From contig CAMOHY010000078.1 of NCBI GenBank assembly GCA_946615495.1, positions 1-8,927 of the forward strand: a stretch of 8,927 nt of DNA, in the 5' to 3' direction. The stretch comes from an uncultured Clostridia bacterium (GTDB taxonomy: Bacteria > Bacillota > Clostridia > Christensenellales > Aristaeellaceae). Every line of letters starts with the position of its first letter. The first letter of the stretch is position 1. Under the pieces are notes generated by a model. That model searched no databases. It was not told the DNA's origin and was given only the letters and a program-made list of their open reading frames with translations. The position numbers were made by a program, and so were the translations under genes. Below are positions 7,745-8,927 of the stretch, one piece after another.

Positions 7745-7796
7745 GAGGCGGTAGCCTCAGGCCTTGGGGCGGTATCCCCAGGTCCTTCAAAAAGGA
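7745..7796 (+). promoter_or_regulatory. Three-hairpin ldh leader that can mask the ribosome site
   Basis: Three small hairpins follow one another before ldh. Hairpin 1 (7745-7758) is GAGGC, loop GGTA, GCCTC, five perfect pairs. Hairpin 2 (core 7766-7779) is GGGG, loop CGGTAT, CCCC, extendable by three pairs (one wobble) to 7763-7782. Hairpin 3 (7783-7796) is TCCTT, loop CAAA, AAGGA, and its 3' arm is the Shine-Dalgarno itself. Segments 7745-7761 and 7766-7782 are 17-base repeats with three differences, two of which fall at stem positions. The arrangement suggests control of ldh translation by RNA structure. I recall a clostridial candidate RNA named the ldh2 motif, found upstream of lactate dehydrogenase genes and rich in stable tetraloops; this may be an instance, but I cannot confirm the match. 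Confidence 0.55.
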
Positions 7797-7797
7797 G
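7792..7797 (+). promoter_or_regulatory. Ribosome binding site of ldh
   Basis: A perfect AAGGAG stands 10 bases before the ATG at 7808. It fixes the start of ldh, and five of its six bases pair in hairpin 3 of the leader. An additional GGAGGAGG at 7741-7748 resembles a ribosome site but has no suitably spaced start codon. Confidence 0.85.
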
Positions 7798-7807
7798 TGA
7801 AAACAGT

Positions 7808-8758
7808 ATGACACAGGTAAATCTTCGCAAAGCGGCCATTGTGGGCTGCGGCTTTGTGGGCGCTTCTTCGGCCTTCGCGCTGATGCAGAGCGGGCTGTTT
7901 TCCGAATTGGTGCTCATCGATAACGACCGGCGCAAGGCGGAAGGGGAGGCTTTGGATATCAGCCATGGGCTGCCCTTCGCCAGGCCCATGGATATTTACG
8001 CGGGCGGCTACGACGACGCGGCGGACGCCGCCGTAATCATCGTTACCGCCGGGGCGGCCCAGAAGCCGGGGGAGACCCGGCTGGACCTGGTTCAGAAAAA
8101 CGTGGCGATTATGAAGTCCATCATGGCGGAGCTTAGGCCCCGGCATTGCCAGGGCATCCTGCTGGTGGTGGCCAACCCGGTGGATATTCTCACGCAGGCG
8201 GCGATTCTGCATTCCGGCATGCCGGAAAACCGGGTCATCGGCTCCGGAACGGTGCTGGATACGGCGCGGCTCAAGTTTATGCTGGGGGAGCATCTTTCCG
8301 TAGACAGCCGCAGCGTGCACGCCTTCATTATCGGCGAGCATGGGGACAGCGAAATCGCCGCCTGGTCCAGCGCCAATGTGTCCGGCGTGCCGCTGCATGA
8401 TTTCTGCGAAATGCGGGGATATTTTCAGCATGAAAAGGCCATGCACGAAATTGCGGCCAGCGTGAAAAACAGCGCCTATGAGATCATTGAGCGCAAGCAC
8501 GCCACCTATTACGGCGTGGCCATGACGGTGAAACGCATCTGCGAAGCCATTGTGCGGGATGAAAAATCCATTCTGCCCATTTCCTCCATGCTGCATGGAG
8601 AATGCGGCATTGAGGGCGTGGCGCTGAGCATGCCCGCCATTGTGGGCAAGGAGGGAATGGAGGGCCACGTGCCTATCCGCCTGAACGAAGCGGAGCAGCG
8701 GGCGCTGCGTCAGTCCGCGGAAAAGCTGAAGGAGATTGCGCAAAAAGAAATCCAATGA
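7808..8758 (+). CDS. ldh: L-lactate dehydrogenase (NAD-dependent)
   Basis: The enzyme reduces pyruvate to L-lactate with NADH, regenerating NAD+ in the cytoplasm during fermentation. At 316 aa it is full length for the family. Seen in the sequence (family numbering in brackets): dinucleotide motif GCGFVG (13-18); NAD-selecting Asp38 after VLI (Asp52); specificity loop AGAAQKPGETR with Gln85 (Gln102), which marks lactate rather than malate dehydrogenase, and Arg91 (Arg109); NPVD (123-126); Asp151 (Asp168) and Arg154 (Arg171) in LDTAR; catalytic His178 (His195) in GEHGDSE; and Thr233 (Thr246) in ATYYG. His171 occupies the fructose-1,6-bisphosphate position 188, while position 173 is Lys156 instead of the usual Arg, so allosteric activation is possible but uncertain. 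The ATG follows a perfect AAGGAG behind a structured leader. The neighbours upstream are functionally unrelated. Confidence 0.97.
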   Translation: MTQVNLRKAAIVGCGFVGASSAFALMQSGLFSELVLIDNDRRKAEGEALDISHGLPFARPMDIYAGGYDDAADAAVIIVTAGAAQKPGETRLDLVQKNVAIMKSIMAELRPRHCQGILLVVANPVDILTQAAILHSGMPENRVIGSGTVLDTARLKFMLGEHLSVDSRSVHAFIIGEHGDSEIAAWSSANVSGVPLHDFCEMRGYFQHEKAMHEIAASVKNSAYEIIERKHATYYGVAMTVKRICEAIVRDEKSILPISSMLHGECGIEGVALSMPAIVGKEGMEGHVPIRLNEAEQRALRQSAEKLKEIAQKEIQ

Positions 8759-8764
8759 GGAAAA

Positions 8765-8807
8765 TGCCGCCGCCGCGGCAAAGAGGAACGCCGGCGCATG
8801 CTGTTTT
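8765..8807 (+). terminator. Possible weak ldh terminator
   Basis: Just after ldh is a six-pair hairpin, TGCCGC (8765-8770), loop CGCC, GCGGCA (8775-8780). An imperfect alternative pairs the same 5' arm with the GC-rich CGCCGGCGCA at 8789-8798, placing TGTTTT (8802-8807) shortly after the stem. The four-T run is short and the longer stem has bulges, so termination here is a guess. Confidence 0.25.
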
Positions 8808-8821
8808 CCCTTGGAATAAAA

Positions 8822-8916
8822 GGATGAAGGCCCGTGGAGCCATGCTCCGCGGGCCTCAGACTGTCGACAAACCCCAGGAAAGGATGAAAGGGCTTTGGCC
8901 CTTTCATCAATCATCC
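8822..8916. repeat. Nested inverted repeats able to form a three-way junction
   Basis: GGATGA at 8822-8827 can pair with TCATCC at 8911-8916, enclosing two strong hairpins. The first (8828-8856) has 13 pairs with one G-U wobble and a CAT loop. The second (8883-8908) has 11 perfect pairs and a TTTG loop. Between them lie CAGACTGTCGACAAACC and a purine stretch, including the palindrome TGTCGACA at 8862-8869. AAAGGATGAA is repeated exactly at 8819-8828 and 8879-8888, a 60-base offset. Neither hairpin is followed by a U-tract on either strand, so they are poor intrinsic terminators. It could be a structured RNA, a REP- or MITE-like intergenic repeat, or the leader of a gene beyond the window. The strand is unknown. 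Confidence 0.5.
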
Positions 8917-8927
8917 GCAGGACCGGC

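Noticed and set aside
7764..7811. Possible 15-codon leader peptide from TTG, ending in an ATGA overlap with the ldh start
   Set aside because: The start codon is TTG, the only nearby Shine-Dalgarno-like run is about 18 bases away, and there is no run of regulatory codons; the hairpins explain the stretch better.
8828..8856. Classical rho-independent terminator for ldh
   Set aside because: The stem is strong but is followed by CAGACTG rather than a run of T; on the opposite strand the following sequence is TCATCCTTTTATT, also poor.
7787..8914. Minus-strand open frame (375 codons) opposite ldh and its 3' flank
   Set aside because: It lies across a fully intact L-lactate dehydrogenase and starts inside the hairpin element; its composition is typical of a shadow frame.
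1..8927. CRISPR array, tRNA, insertion sequence or phage genes
   Set aside because: I found no regularly spaced direct repeats, no cloverleaf with a CCA-type end, and no transposase, integrase or structural phage gene.

Overview
The window reads as chromosomal DNA of a fairly high-GC anaerobic Firmicute, most likely a clostridial or gut-type lineage. The evidence is strong AAGGAG-type Shine-Dalgarno sites, a Bacillus/Clostridium-type fermentative L-lactate dehydrogenase, and an Hsp70-like/dynamin-like gene pair with a clostridial flavour. This assignment is an inference; no rRNA or other marker is present. All five genes lie on the + strand and coding density is high. I see no tRNA, rRNA, CRISPR array, transposase or phage gene.

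Layout. Positions 3-2933 hold the 3' part of a very large beta-rich protein with no recognised family. It contains at least three diverged tandem copies of one Ig-like module, and its N-terminus lies outside the window. After 115 bases comes a 278-aa protein with a central membrane hairpin and a C-terminus that resembles the GrpE nucleotide-exchange factor. Then, after 38 bases, comes a 625-aa Hsp70-like ATPase with a normal-looking nucleotide-binding domain. It has no recognisable substrate-binding beta domain; a helical region and a hydrophobic membrane-type hairpin stand there instead. Its stop codon overlaps the GTG start of a 637-aa dynamin-like GTPase by four bases. The last gene, at 7808-8758, is L-lactate dehydrogenase with all catalytic residues.

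How the genes may work together. The middle three genes look like one translationally linked module: a membrane-anchored putative exchange factor, an Hsp70-like ATPase with its own membrane segment, and a dynamin-like GTPase. The simplest inference is a chaperone-controlled membrane-remodelling or membrane-stress machine, with the large upstream protein as a possible surface or envelope partner. No function has been demonstrated from the sequence. This is the best candidate here for an undescribed system. The ldh gene is probably a separate metabolic unit that only neighbours it.

Two non-coding stretches stand out. The 96-base ldh leader carries three consecutive small hairpins, two of them near-identical 17-base repeats spaced 21 bases apart; the third pairs with the ldh Shine-Dalgarno. 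The 169 bases after ldh contain a compact set of inverted repeats that can fold into a closed three-way junction around a TGTCGACA palindrome, either a structured RNA or an intergenic repeat element.
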